Assembly (NCBI GenBank): GCA_015494005.1
Contig: WGCB01000761.1
Span: forward strand, 1 to 5,760
Direction of reading: 5' to 3'
From: Caldilineaceae bacterium
Lineage (GTDB): Bacteria > Chloroflexota > Anaerolineae > Caldilineales > Caldilineaceae
DNA: 5,760 nucleotides
Within the stretch, counting starts at the first letter, position 1. Every line of letters begins with the position of its first letter. Positions 5,706 through 5,760 of the stretch are shown piece after piece. A program made the position numbers and the translations under genes. The notes under the pieces were generated by a model. That model searched no databases, was not told where the DNA came from, and saw only the letters and a list, made by a program, of their open reading frames with translations.

Positions 5706-5760
5706 ATGAGCCGGGAACCCTCGAGAGGGGCCAACCCAGGACGCTTCTTCGCGCTGGCCC
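5706..5760 (+). CDS. Start of an unidentified gene, cut by the window end
   Basis: The ATG at 5706 follows GGGGGGAG (5695-5702), a plausible ribosome binding site, and a strong promoter about 60 nt upstream. The 18 visible residues begin MSREPSRGANPGRFFALA. A basic, polar start turning hydrophobic at the edge could lead into a membrane segment or signal peptide, but too little is present to name a family. It is divergent from the nitrilase and may or may not be functionally linked to it. Confidence 0.5.
   Translation, partial: MSREPSRGANPGRFFALA

Overview
The window is high-GC bacterial DNA with five complete protein genes and the first codons of a sixth, all with recognisable Shine-Dalgarno sites. 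No RNA gene, insertion sequence, phage gene or CRISPR array is visible. The strong G/C preference at third codon positions, the NAPRTase and MscL sequences, and a lysine/glutamate-rich phasin-like protein would suit a high-GC Chloroflexota (Caldilinea/Litorilinea-like) or a similar free-living bacterium. That placement is a guess from memory, not something the sequence proves.

Layout from left to right: (1) 1-257 is a leader region with a long hairpin at the left edge and a helically phased direct repeat. It is followed by a six-helix HdeD/DUF308-family membrane protein (258-830, +). (2) After a convergent gap with a GC-rich hairpin comes nicotinate phosphoribosyltransferase pncB (957-2510, -). 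(3) A 304-bp AT-richer divergent region (2511-2814) holds a near-consensus sigma70 promoter overlaid by a 45-bp hyphenated dyad. It separates pncB from a phasin-like coiled-coil protein (2815-3486, +), which ends in a textbook rho-independent terminator. (4) The mechanosensitive channel mscL (3731-4150, +) has its own downstream hairpin. (5) A nitrilase (4309-5232, -) lies convergent to mscL. (6) A 473-bp non-coding region (5233-5705) carries a probable nitrilase promoter on the minus strand. It also carries a strong extended -10 promoter on the plus strand with a palindrome over its -35, which drives a gene starting at 5706 and cut by the window end.

The genes do not form one operon. Each appears to be its own transcription unit, bounded by its own promoter, terminator or convergent neighbour. 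By family knowledge, their roles are NAD salvage (pncB), envelope and osmotic stress (MscL, perhaps the HdeD-like protein), possible granule or lipid-body coating (phasin-like protein) and nitrile hydrolysis (nitrilase). I found no multi-gene defence, mobile or biosynthetic system. The points most worth a second look are the symmetric regulatory element between pncB and the phasin-like gene, the architecture of that protein, and the regulated-looking promoter and leader at the right edge.
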